Below, piece by piece: positions 49,491 through 57,208 of a stretch of 64,000 bases of DNA. Made by a program: the position numbers and the translations under genes. The notes below the pieces were generated by a model. That model saw nothing but the letters and a program-made list of their open reading frames with translations. It was not told the DNA's origin and searched no databases. Origin of the DNA: a virus. Location: the IMG/VR virus record IMGVR_UViG_3300037486_000582, positions 1-64,000 of that record. One strand, 5' to 3'. Position 1 is the first letter of the stretch; each line of letters opens with the position of its first letter.

Positions 49491-50735
49491 TTACAGGACA
49501 GGGACCGTCGTGCACCGGCAGCTCGCGTGAGCGGGAGGCACCATCGCCCCGCCACCGCTCCCCGCCCCGCCACCGACCGGCCTGTAGACGCCGACTCGGT
49601 CGACGACCCCGAACCCGCGCTGCTGAATCTGTGCGACGGGCGGACCGAGCGGACCGCCGCGCGGAGAGACATGAATTTGGTCCCCGACGACCCTGTACCA
49701 CGCCGACATGTTGACCGCGGCTTCAGGGTCGGGGCTCCGCAGGGCGGCTTCGGTGCGCGTCAGCGACGACTCGACGGGGAACTGCTGGCCGTGTAGCCAA
49801 CGGCACGTCTCACACGTCCGCTCGTCGAGGACAGCCTCCCACGTGTAGGAGTCGATCTCGGCCACGCCGTAACCAACCATCTGTCCGTAGGACCGGGCCT
49901 GGGCGACGGCCGCACTCGCGACGGCGCGGTAGTAGTTCTCGTCCCGTCCAAGAGCAGCACCGCGCATAGCCACGGCGAGGTCTTGTGCGATTTGCCTGTA
50001 GCCGAGCCCCTCGGCGGCACCCTCGCCAACGATGCGCCGAGCAGCCCGGGAGAACCGCTCACTTCGGCGAGCGAACTCGTCGGAGATGAAGACGGACCCG
50101 TTCCGTCCGATTCTCCGGGCGAGCTCCCGTTCGACCGGACTGAACGTGAAGGCCAACCCGCGAGCAGCCGTCGCCCCCAACGCTGACCTCTGGGCGACGG
50201 ACGCCGCAACCTGCTGAAGCTGGCCGAGCGCACCTTCTCGGAAGTCCCGGCTCCCCGGGATGTCCCGTACTGCAGTCGCCAGCATGGCGATGGCGTTGTC
50301 GACCTGAGCCGCGGTCATGGTTGGCCACGGTCGGCGGAGCTGGTCCAGCGCACGACGAAGGGTCCTCCGTGCTGACGCACGGCTGGTGGCCCGGAGAGCG
50401 CGTTCCAAGCGTTCGATGGCCAACGCAAACGCACGACGAGACAGCGGGAGGTCCGCCTTCTCGACGGTCACCGTGTCCTGCTGGAACGGCCAGAGCCAGA
50501 GGCCACTCTGCGTCTGGATGGCGCCACGGTAGACGAGGACATCGCGCTCGGTCGCCTCGGCCAACGCCTTCGCAGCCGGCCCGACCTCCCGGGCATCGGC
50601 GATGCGATGCAGCAGGCCGATCTCTGGAATCGCAATTGCGACCGCACCGCAGGCCGTCAGGGCAGGCGGGTCCGCGAACAGGACGCCCCGTGGGTCGCCC
50701 ACCTCGGTCCAGGGCGGTCCGAGCAACGCGGTCAT
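49491..50735 (-). CDS. MuF-like head morphogenesis protein (SPP1 gp7 type)
   Basis: 414 residues. C-terminal domain: YTWEAVLDERTCETCRWLHGQQFPV ... PPAHASCRCTTVPVL, the Cys/His hallmark of MuF/SPP1 gp7 (D-x-x-T-C-x-x-C ... P-P-x-H-x-x-C-R-C). The N-terminal 250 residues are helical (AIERLERALRATSRASARRTLRRAL). It is injected or assembled at the portal vertex. Placed between portal and protease genes as in SPP1-like and Mu-like phages. Confidence 0.85.
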   Translation of the reverse strand: MTALLGPPWTEVGDPRGVLFADPPALTACGAVAIAIPEIGLLHRIADAREVGPAAKALAEATERDVLVYRGAIQTQSGLWLWPFQQDTVTVEKADLPLSRRAFALAIERLERALRATSRASARRTLRRALDQLRRPWPTMTAAQVDNAIAMLATAVRDIPGSRDFREGALGQLQQVAASVAQRSALGATAARGLAFTFSPVERELARRIGRNGSVFISDEFARRSERFSRAARRIVGEGAAEGLGYRQIAQDLAVAMRGAALGRDENYYRAVASAAVAQARSYGQMVGYGVAEIDSYTWEAVLDERTCETCRWLHGQQFPVESSLTRTEAALRSPDPEAAVNMSAWYRVVGDQIHVSPRGGPLGPPVAQIQQRGFGVVDRVGVYRPVGGGAGSGGGAMVPPAHASCRCTTVPVL

Positions 50736-50738
50736 CGC

Positions 50739-51194
50739 TCAGACGGCGTCCCTGGGCATCGGAGCTCCGCCGGTCGCGCAGAGCACAACGTCCGTCGCCC
50801 CGGCCGCCACGTAGGCCGTGATACGGAACGCGACCAGGTGTCCGTCCACCGGAACCTGCGCGCTGGCGGCCAGCCCGGTCAAGCCACCGACCGACGTGAG
50901 CGTCTTCCAGCGCCGTCCGAGCGGAGCAGCGGCGTCCGGCGTCGCGACCATTGGCAGGACGTCGACGGACCCGCCGTCCACTGGTGCCCCGGTCGGGCCA
51001 CGGAAGTCGGCGATCAGCCTGACGCTCAGCCACTCTCGAGCATCGAGGATGACGACGTCGGGGCCGAGCTCACCCGCGTTCCTGTTGTCCGGTGTCCAGA
51101 GACCCGACACCGGAGCGTCCGGCGCGTTCCGCGGAGCCCGGACGTCTGTCTTCGCACTCGGACTGTAGAGCCTACGCTTCGTGGGAGCTGTCAT
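50739..51194 (-). CDS. Small head-region protein
   Basis: 151 residues, GGAGG before ATG, overlapping the portal gene by 23 nt. N-terminal basic segment, beta-rich centre (WLSVRLIADFRG, VDVLPMVATPD), C-terminal ITAYVAAGATDVVLCATGG. Looks like a small portal-associated or capsid-vertex beta protein. No family recognised. Confidence 0.55.
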   Translation of the reverse strand: MTAPTKRRLYSPSAKTDVRAPRNAPDAPVSGLWTPDNRNAGELGPDVVILDAREWLSVRLIADFRGPTGAPVDGGSVDVLPMVATPDAAAPLGRRWKTLTSVGGLTGLAASAQVPVDGHLVAFRITAYVAAGATDVVLCATGGAPMPRDAV

Positions 51195-53058
51195 CTGCGT
51201 CCTCCTCGTGCCCGAGCGGGTTCGAAGCCGCCCGAGCAGCCGCGGCGTCCAGTGCGGCCAGCGCGCTGTCGCCTTCCGTGTGCGTCCTGCGTCGGCCGAG
51301 GGCGAGCCCTTGGTGCGACAAGTTCACGAGGTCTTGCGCCTCGGCGACGTCGAGCCCGGCGACCGCCGGTGGCATGTCCTCCGGTGCGCCCTCCACCGGA
51401 GGGGCGAAGCCGGCGAGCGTGAGCTGGATCGGCTGCTTCGCCCACGGCAGGTCCAGCGGGTCGAGCTCGTGGCCGAGGATGTCGCTCGAAAGGTAGCGTG
51501 CTTCGTTCGGGGTGATTGCCCCGACCTTCGCCAGATCGAGGATGACAGCCGCCACCCGTTCCGGGTCGCGGGTCTGCGGCCCGAGCGAGCGGAAGGTCCA
51601 CATTCGGATGTCGAGCATCGGAAGGATGACCCTGTTCAGCCAGGAGTCGAACTCCTTCCGCTCGGGCTCGAACACCTGCTCGTCGGCAAAGCGCAAACTC
51701 GCGTCGGCCGTGGACTTGTTGAAGTCGCGCACGTCACCGCGGAGCAGCCGGGGCAGGCGGAAGGAGCTGCCGATCTTGTCCACGTTCCGCTCGTCGTACT
51801 TCTGGAACATGGCGTCGCCCTTCTGCACGTCGCCGAGGCGTTCGAACGTGAGCCGCGGGTGCTCGTGCGGCGACATCGGGTCGCCTTCGTCGTCGGCCTC
51901 GATGACCATGATCTTGTGGAAGTTCTCGCGCCCCTTGATGTGGTCGCGGATGAACGTCTCGATCCTGGTCACGCTCTCCGAGCTGAGCCGCCCGCCGGAC
52001 ACGAGCAGCGCCAGCGGCGGAATGGCCTTGTTGTCGAAGTAGGCGAAGTTGACCTCGTCCGACGCCCGGCTGCCGAGGACCGCGAGCAGGTTCCCGATCC
52101 AGCGCGGGACACCGTAGGGCTCGCCAGTCCTGTGAATGCGGAAGTGGACCATCTCGGTCGCCTGGTGCTCGCGACCGCGGGTCTGCTCCGCGAAGACCGC
52201 CAGGTTCGCATAGATGCGCCCAGTCTCTCTGGAGACGACCCGCGGGTCGCCAAACTGCTTGAACCAGATGATCTTTGAACCGACCGCCTGGACGTAGCGG
52301 CGGAAGAACTTCGGCTGGTAGATGACCTCCCAGCCAAGCCCGAGGTGGACGCGGTCGGGTACCATGACAGGAATCTCGTCCAGCGCGGTGCAGCGGACGT
52401 GTGTCGGCGGCACCCCAACGAAGCGACTCACCTCCCCGACGCGGTTCCGAAGGATCTCCCAGAAGCCGTTGCCGACGATCTCAAGGTCCTGTCTCGTGTG
52501 GCGGCGAAGCGTCTCGAAACTCCCGTCTGGGTAGACGCCTTCGAAGAACGAGTCGAGCCGCGCCTTCTCGAACCGCGCTCGGATGCGGAGTGCCTCGACG
52601 GTCTTCGCGACCACCTCGTCCGTCGGAAGGTACTGCTCTGGGTCCTTGACCCGGCTCGCCTGTGCCAGCACGTCCGCGTCGTCCGCCGCGTCTCGGAGGT
52701 CGTCGCTCGCTGCCGTCGATGCCTCCGCCGCGCGCACGCGCTCGACCCACATGGCGTCGCGGACCTTCTCCTCCGCCTCCTCGCCGAACAGGTCGAACCG
52801 AGCAGCGAAGCGGTAGCCGAGGCCGTCGATGTTGGTGACGTACGCCTGGACGTTCTGCGGAAGGGCGCTGCTGTTTTCCCACATCCGCAGAAGGTCGATC
52901 GGATTGTACGGCGGTTCGAGGACACCGGCCTCGCGGAAGATGGACTGAAGCTGGTCCGTGTCCTCGCGAATGGAGACCGGAGCGTGGACGGCTTGTCCGA
53001 GCAGCCGCGCCTTCAGCGTCGCGCGTGGTTCCTTCGGTTCTTCCTGTGCGTCGGCCAT
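51172..53058 (-). CDS. Portal protein
   Basis: 628 residues. No Shine-Dalgarno; TAACGT lies 6 nt before ATG, suggesting a leaderless start. PPYNPIDLLRMWENSSALPQNVQAYVTNIDGLGYRF, LRRHTRQDLEIVGNGFWEILRN, YGVPRWIGNLLAVLGSRASDEVNFAYFDNKAIPPLALLVSGG and DKIGSSFRLPRLLRGDVRDFNKSTADASLRFADEQVF match PBSX/HK97-type portals. Forms the dodecameric DNA entry channel; N-terminal tail helical and C-terminus acidic. Confidence 0.9.
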   Translation of the reverse strand: MADAQEEPKEPRATLKARLLGQAVHAPVSIREDTDQLQSIFREAGVLEPPYNPIDLLRMWENSSALPQNVQAYVTNIDGLGYRFAARFDLFGEEAEEKVRDAMWVERVRAAEASTAASDDLRDAADDADVLAQASRVKDPEQYLPTDEVVAKTVEALRIRARFEKARLDSFFEGVYPDGSFETLRRHTRQDLEIVGNGFWEILRNRVGEVSRFVGVPPTHVRCTALDEIPVMVPDRVHLGLGWEVIYQPKFFRRYVQAVGSKIIWFKQFGDPRVVSRETGRIYANLAVFAEQTRGREHQATEMVHFRIHRTGEPYGVPRWIGNLLAVLGSRASDEVNFAYFDNKAIPPLALLVSGGRLSSESVTRIETFIRDHIKGRENFHKIMVIEADDEGDPMSPHEHPRLTFERLGDVQKGDAMFQKYDERNVDKIGSSFRLPRLLRGDVRDFNKSTADASLRFADEQVFEPERKEFDSWLNRVILPMLDIRMWTFRSLGPQTRDPERVAAVILDLAKVGAITPNEARYLSSDILGHELDPLDLPWAKQPIQLTLAGFAPPVEGAPEDMPPAVAGLDVAEAQDLVNLSHQGLALGRRRTHTEGDSALAALDAAAARAASNPLGHEEDADDSSHEA

Positions 53059-53064
53059 GGAGGG

Positions 53065-53070
53065 ACGTTA
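53065..53070 (-). promoter_or_regulatory. TAACGT box with leaderless portal start
   Basis: Followed by exactly 6 nt and ATG. No ribosome site in the 38-bp gap. Confidence 0.4.
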
Positions 53071-53096
53071 CCACGCCACGGCCCGCGCTCCCAGGT

Positions 53097-53471
53097 TCAC
53101 GTTGGCTGTTCGTCGGCGCCCGGTGGCACCGCTGCGCTCTCGGCCGGTGCCACCGCTGGTCCCTGGGCGGGCTCGGCGACGAGCTTCGCCCCGAACGCCT
53201 TGAGCTCCTCCTGGAGCTGGGCGATGCGCTCCTCCTGAAGCTGCTTCGCCCGCGCGACGCCGTTCATGAGTGCTTCGGCCAAGTTCGCTGCCGTCTCGGC
53301 GGACATCGACACGTCCGCGGTCGTCGAGCTGAACTGCATCTTGACCTGGCCTGCCGCGACCCCGACACGGATGTCGATCGCCGGCCGCTTGCCGGAGCCG
53401 TTTCCCGCCGGACGTTGCCTGCCCGGTACGCGCCGCTTCCCGTTGTGCTTGTGGTTGCTCTTGCTCGACAT
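53097..53471 (-). CDS. Small coiled-coil protein
   Basis: 124 residues from ATG at 53471 (GGGGAAGG 6 nt upstream). N-terminal basic stretch (KSNHKHNGKRRVPGRQRPAG), then a beta pair resembling small HPF-like or scaffold proteins (DIRVGVAAGQVKMQFSSTTADVSM), then heptads (NLAEALMNGVARAKQLQEERIAQLQEELKAF). Function unknown. Confidence 0.5.
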   Translation of the reverse strand: MSSKSNHKHNGKRRVPGRQRPAGNGSGKRPAIDIRVGVAAGQVKMQFSSTTADVSMSAETAANLAEALMNGVARAKQLQEERIAQLQEELKAFGAKLVAEPAQGPAVAPAESAAVPPGADEQPT

Positions 53472-53473
53472 CG

Positions 53474-53725
53474 TCATCCTTCCCCGGGCTCCGTGTCGTC
53501 GTCGCGGCCGCTCGCGCCAGACACGCTCACTTCCGAGCAGCCAGCACGCTGCAGCATCAGGTCGGCGGCGCACTCGGCCGAGCAGACGTGGAAGTCTCCA
53601 GCCCACCCTGGGAGACAGGTGGCGGTCCACGGCGACGGGAGCTGCTCGCCGTGCGCGATACCGTCGAACTGGGCCGCCCGCCCGCAGGCGTCGCAGACGA
53701 CCAGACAGTGACCTTGGAAGCCCAC
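53474..53725 (-). CDS. Small zinc-ribbon protein with probable leaderless start
   Basis: 83 residues from the GTG at 53725, preferred to the GTG at 53740 because TATGCT lies 6 nt before it (53732-53737). VVCDACGRAAQFDG, then HVCSAECAADLM: two Cys pairs forming a ribbon, as in small phage DNA-binding or terminase-adjacent proteins. Acidic, disordered C-terminus (GRDDDTEPGEG). Confidence 0.6.
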   Translation of the reverse strand: MGFQGHCLVVCDACGRAAQFDGIAHGEQLPSPWTATCLPGWAGDFHVCSAECAADLMLQRAGCSEVSVSGASGRDDDTEPGEG

Positions 53726-53785
53726 GCCAGGAGCATACACGGACCTTGACGCCGGCGCAGCAGGAACGACACAATGAGAGCTCCT

Positions 53786-53831
53786 CCGGGGTCCACGGTG
53801 CCCTTCCCCCCCAGGGCACCGTGGACCCCGG
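53786..53831. terminator. Perfect 19-bp inverted repeat downstream of the terminase gene
   Basis: Arms 53786-53804 and 53813-53831 (GGGTCCACGGTGCCC core, with CCGG ends) pair without mismatch around an 8-nt C-rich loop. It starts 7 nt after the terminase stop. No U-tract follows, so it may act as a barrier, processing site or packaging-related element rather than a simple rho-independent terminator. Confidence 0.6.
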
Positions 53832-53837
53832 TTTCGC

Positions 53838-55424
53838 TCATCCGATGGCGCGAACTCCAGACGACGACGATGAAGACGCCCGCCGGCCGGTGTCGCGACG
53901 GAGTTTCCGCTCGTACATGCGCGCCGCTTCCCGCGCGATCCAGGAGGCCATGAGCCGGTCGCCGGTGTGACCTTGCGGGTCGTAGGCCAGCATGTCGTCG
54001 ATCCAGTCGGCGACGCCCCTGGCGACGCGCCGGGAACCGACTTCGCAGGGGATGAGCCACCGGGAAGCCGCCATCTCCGCGGCGAGGCTCTCGACGCCGT
54101 ACTCCGGGGACAGCTTGTTGCGGCCCGTGGTGAAAGCGCGGACGCGCATCCCAGGAGCGCGTTCCCTGACCCACTGGACGAGGAAGTCCTGAGCAGCGTT
54201 GTTCTCCACGACGACCGTCGAGCGGAAGCGTTCGTTCACCGAGACGACCCGGTCGATGATCTCCGGGCCGCTCCACCGCCCCGCCTGAACCTCCAGCACT
54301 TGGCGCATCCCATTTGGCCAGAGCAGCAGCGTGAACAAGGCGCTCTTGCCGGACCCCGGCCGTGCGCTGATCGCGAGGTCGACGCCGGTGATGGTCATGA
54401 AGCCGGCCGGCATCCCGCCCATCTCGAGCAACTCCTCCGTCAGACTCATCTCGGCGGCGAACTCGGGGTCGCGCTCCGCGATGTCTTGCAGACTGCTGTA
54501 CGTCGCGAACCCTTCGCCGAGCGCCAGGCACTGCTCGATCCACGACCGCTGGAACCGCGCGGTGCTCTCGTCGCGCGGCTGGCAGAGCATCTGACGAGAG
54601 AACTCGATCGGCCCGAGCACCTGGGTTCGGACGTGCTCGATCCGGTCCAGCGGCCACCGCTCCGGCCAGGCCAGCTTGCCGTCCTGGTCCAAGACGGGAA
54701 ACCGCATCGAGTGCCACCCCTGGCGCTCCAAGTTGTGGGCCATGTCCTTCGGGTGCCAAGCGTTCGTCAGGAGGCAGACCCACGCACCCTTCGCGAGCCG
54801 CGGGAAGGCGGAAGCGCGAATCCACTCCTCGATCTTGTCCCGCTGGTAGTTGGTGCGTGTGTTGTTCTCGGTCAGGACGTCGTCGATGATGAGCCCGTCG
54901 AGCCGCGCGCCCTGGATGGTTCCTCCCTCCGGCGAGTAGGCTTGCAGGGACGGGTCCTTGATGCCGCCCGGACGCTCCACTTCCAACGAAACGTCGGTCC
55001 AGAGCGTGCCGCGACGAAGGTCTGGGAAGACCTGGTGGAGTATCTGGTTCTCGATGATGTGCTGCTGCGCGGTGCGGATGATCTTCTTTGCCTGGCTCTG
55101 CGTCGCGGACAGAACTGCGTACCGCCGACGCTGGTCCTTCCCGAGCAGCCAGAGGACGCGGGCGATGGCGAGCTGCTGTGTCTTTCCGCTCTCGGGGAAC
55201 GCCCAGATGACCACGTTGCGGTAGCGCTCGATGGCGTAGTGCCAGGCTGCCTGGAAGGGCTTCACCTGGATGTGGTTCCCCGTCTCCTCGTCCCGGAGGA
55301 CCATCTCGCAGAACGCGGGACAGTCCCGCCGCGCCAGACGGAGCATCGCCGCCCACGCAAGCTGCGCCTGCTCACCGATACCATCCGTCGGCGCGTCGCG
55401 CGCCACGCCCGTTCCAATGCCCAT
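53838..55424 (-). CDS. Terminase large subunit
   Basis: 528 residues from ATG at 55424. An earlier ATG (55436) is embedded in the TATGCT box, and there is no Shine-Dalgarno, so a leaderless start is likely. ATPase: VVIWAFPESGKTQQLAIARVLWLLG (Walker A-like, with a Gly-Lys-Thr), DGLIIDDVLTENN (Walker B) and LLTNAWHPKDMA. Nuclease: ITGVDLAIS, STVVVENNAAQDF, then GVADWIDDMLAYDP. No small subunit was recognised nearby. The 5' end faces the plus-strand accessory promoter at 55.5 kb. Confidence 0.85.
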   Translation of the reverse strand: MGIGTGVARDAPTDGIGEQAQLAWAAMLRLARRDCPAFCEMVLRDEETGNHIQVKPFQAAWHYAIERYRNVVIWAFPESGKTQQLAIARVLWLLGKDQRRRYAVLSATQSQAKKIIRTAQQHIIENQILHQVFPDLRRGTLWTDVSLEVERPGGIKDPSLQAYSPEGGTIQGARLDGLIIDDVLTENNTRTNYQRDKIEEWIRASAFPRLAKGAWVCLLTNAWHPKDMAHNLERQGWHSMRFPVLDQDGKLAWPERWPLDRIEHVRTQVLGPIEFSRQMLCQPRDESTARFQRSWIEQCLALGEGFATYSSLQDIAERDPEFAAEMSLTEELLEMGGMPAGFMTITGVDLAISARPGSGKSALFTLLLWPNGMRQVLEVQAGRWSGPEIIDRVVSVNERFRSTVVVENNAAQDFLVQWVRERAPGMRVRAFTTGRNKLSPEYGVESLAAEMAASRWLIPCEVGSRRVARGVADWIDDMLAYDPQGHTGDRLMASWIAREAARMYERKLRRDTGRRASSSSSSGVRAIG

Positions 55425-55431
55425 CGGCCCA

Positions 55432-55441
55432 AGCATACCGC
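55432..55441 (-). promoter_or_regulatory. GCGGTATGCT box giving a leaderless terminase start
   Basis: TATGCT, 7 nt, ATG; identical 11-mer and spacing to the J gene. Divergent from the accessory promoter at 55589-55617. Confidence 0.5.
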
Positions 55442-55502
55442 ACTGTGACGCGCGCCGCGACCGCAACGGAAGCGGCGGACGAGCAACGTCCTACAGCCTC
55501 CG

Positions 55503-55617
55503 ATAAATCGTCCGGGGGATCACACACTATAATCCACTGGCATTATTGGAGAAACACGGACGTCCTCCAGTAATCGTCCTGGGATGTCTTGCAGGATACC
55601 GCCGGGTTTCCTATAAA
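55503..55617 (+). promoter_or_regulatory. Accessory promoter copy A with two operator elements
   Basis: Distal AATCGTCC at 55506-55513, followed by GGGGGATCAC; proximal AATCGTCC at 55572-55579, 66 bp later. TTGCAG (55589-55594), 17-bp spacer forming the imperfect palindrome GGATACCGCCGGGTTTCC, TATAAA (55612-55617). GGAGG at 55625-55629 and ATG at 55637 leave a leader of about 13 nt. Two further copies occur at 61.0 and 63.7 kb. Confidence 0.8.
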
Positions 55618-55636
55618 GGGTGGTGGAGGCGACGCG

Positions 55637-56038
55637 ATGGGAAAGAAAGACGGGACGCGGGTAGCGAGAGTGGTCGACGCGGGGCACCCGTTGCACGGCC
55701 AGCGGTTCGTGGTCCAGCAGTGGAACAACGGTGCCTGGTACTGCTGGGGCCAGGTAACGTCGTTCAAGAACGGCCACCGCCGCCACGAGGGGTCCTGGCG
55801 TTTCCAGGAGGCGCAGGTCGAAGTCGTCGAGGTCGCGGACTCGGGCGTGGCGCTCTCGATGTCCCTGTTCGAGCAGTGCCGCCAAGACCTCCGCCGCCGC
55901 GGCGCGATGATCTACCGGAACACGATCGTGAAGCCGCCGCACAGCGAGCGGTTTGTGAAGATGGCGCGGGAGCTTGGAATGGCTCTCGAGTCCCTGACGA
56001 CCGATGACGAGCGAACCATAAACGAGATGCTGGAGTAG
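55637..56038 (+). CDS. Accessory protein under promoter copy A
   Basis: 133 residues, GGAGG 7 nt before ATG. Beta-rich N-terminus (VARVVDAGHPLHGQRFVVQQWNNGAWYCWGQVTSFKNG), helical C-terminus (FEQCRQDLRRRGAMIYRNTIVKPPH). No family recognised. First gene of a plus-strand pair whose second gene shares a domain with a gene under promoter copy C. Confidence 0.6.
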   Translation: MGKKDGTRVARVVDAGHPLHGQRFVVQQWNNGAWYCWGQVTSFKNGHRRHEGSWRFQEAQVEVVEVADSGVALSMSLFEQCRQDLRRRGAMIYRNTIVKPPHSERFVKMARELGMALESLTTDDERTINEMLE

Positions 56039-56047
56039 GAGACGAAC

Positions 56048-56926
56048 ATGACGAAGGCGAACGAGAACACGAAGGCGATCAAGGTCACGGCGAAGGAGCT
56101 CGCGATCCTTCAGGGCATCGTGAGGAGCGAGTTCCAAGACTTCGGGGCCGGCGGCCCCGTCGGCCAGTACGTCTGGTCATGGAGTGCGACGTCGAACGCG
56201 GGCGATGCGATCAAGAGCCAGCGCAGCGCGGGCGGTGTTGTGGCATCCCTGGTCAAGAAGGGTCTCGCGACCCAGATGGACGAAGGTCGGGACGCGTGCC
56301 TCGCGGTGACCGCGCTCGGCTTTGCCGCCTACCAGGCCAACCTCGCGGTGACCGAGCCCGCCCCGGTTGCCGAGCCCGCCCCGGTTGCCGAGCCCGCCCC
56401 GGTTGCCGAGCCCACCGCCGAGGAGCTGGACGTGATCCGCCGCGCCGTCGAGGACCTCGCCCTGGATGAGCCCGGCACGAGCCCCGTCGACGTCCCGCTG
56501 TATGCGACGATGACCAGCGCGCTCGCGGCGTCCCTGGCCACGAAGGGCTTGGCCGTCGTGACCGAGGTGCGCGCCCGGGACGCCTTCATGGCGATTACCC
56601 AGCGCGGGTACGACGCCGTCGCGGCGACGGTGCGCGTTGCCGCCGCGGTCCCCGCCGAGGAGCCGGCCCCGGTCGAGGTCAAGAGCTATGCCGAGCGCCT
56701 GGCCGCGATCCTCGGGGCCGGCTGCGCCGTGAACACGAACGGTACCCTTCGCGTCGGCGACGCCGCGCTCGCCAAGCTCGAGGAGCTTCTGCCCGGTCAC
56801 GACTACGCGACCAACTTCCCAGAGAGCGGGCTCCTGGAGACCGGGATCAAGATCAACAAGAACAGCATCACCGTCTACCCGATCCGGATCGGAACCTTCC
56901 TCGTCGCGCTCGGGGACCTCTGCTGA
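56048..56926 (+). CDS. Accessory protein: tandem winged-helix-like modules, EPAPVA repeats and AVNTNGTLRVG domain
   Basis: 292 residues, GGAGA upstream. Two copies of a winged-helix-like unit (about 14-100: KELAILQGIVRSEF ... AGGVVASLVKKGLATQMDEG.., and about 123-200: EELDVIRRAVEDLAL ... ALAASLATKGLAVVTEVR) are joined by an (EPAPVA)3 linker encoded by an 18-bp repeat. The C-terminal part (about 221-283) has RLAAILGAGCAVNTNGTLRVGDAALAKLEELLPG.., closely matching the N-terminus of the 197-residue protein at 63094. Probably nucleic-acid binding; function unknown. Confidence 0.65.
   Translation: MTKANENTKAIKVTAKELAILQGIVRSEFQDFGAGGPVGQYVWSWSATSNAGDAIKSQRSAGGVVASLVKKGLATQMDEGRDACLAVTALGFAAYQANLAVTEPAPVAEPAPVAEPAPVAEPTAEELDVIRRAVEDLALDEPGTSPVDVPLYATMTSALAASLATKGLAVVTEVRARDAFMAITQRGYDAVAATVRVAAAVPAEEPAPVEVKSYAERLAAILGAGCAVNTNGTLRVGDAALAKLEELLPGHDYATNFPESGLLETGIKINKNSITVYPIRIGTFLVALGDLC
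56354..56407 (+). repeat. 18-bp tandem repeat (x3)
   Basis: GAGCCCGCCCCGGTTGCC repeated three times exactly, followed by a partial copy, encoding EPAPVA in the accessory gene at 56048. Prone to copy-number change. Confidence 0.9.
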
Positions 56927-57031
56927 CCGGCCGCGGCGCTCCTCCCTTTCGCCTCCCAGACCACACCCAGACGCCCCGCCGCCCGACCCGGGCCGGCGTC
57001 CGTCACGCCGACCGAGATGAGCACGGCTGCC

Positions 57032-57130
57032 GCCCCCAGCGCCGAGCACGACCAACCAGGTCTAGTCGGGGTCGTCCGCCCCCAGCCTCGGAGCGACATG
57101 GCCGCACCAGGCGACCTTGGCGCTGGGGGC
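57032..57130. other. Long-loop inverted repeat in a 282-bp gap between convergent genes
   Basis: GCCCCCAGCGCC (57032-57043) and GGCGCTGGGGGC (57119-57130) are exact complements 75 nt apart, with a third GCCCCCAGC at 57079-57087. The gap 56927-57208 shows no coding signal that I recognise, and no tRNA. It could serve as a terminator pair. Confidence 0.35.
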
Positions 57131-57208
57131 CACCGCCCTAGCTCGAGCCGGCCAGTATCGCTTGGCGTGGCCAAGCTGCTCCGGTGCGGACGAGTCGCGT
57201 CGGCGGCC

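Noticed and set aside
49136-49672. N-terminal extension of the giant protein to 49672
   Set aside because: It would overlap the 115-residue gene; the ATGA overlap at 49135 with that gene gives a better start and the extension reads as Arg/Ser-rich noise.
56354-56407. CRISPR-like repeat
   Set aside because: Repeats are contiguous 18-mers without spacers and encode EPAPVA in frame.
57020-57100. tRNA-like or structured RNA in the 282-bp gap
   Set aside because: Short complementary arms exist, but no acceptor stem, anticodon loop and T-arm combination could be drawn.
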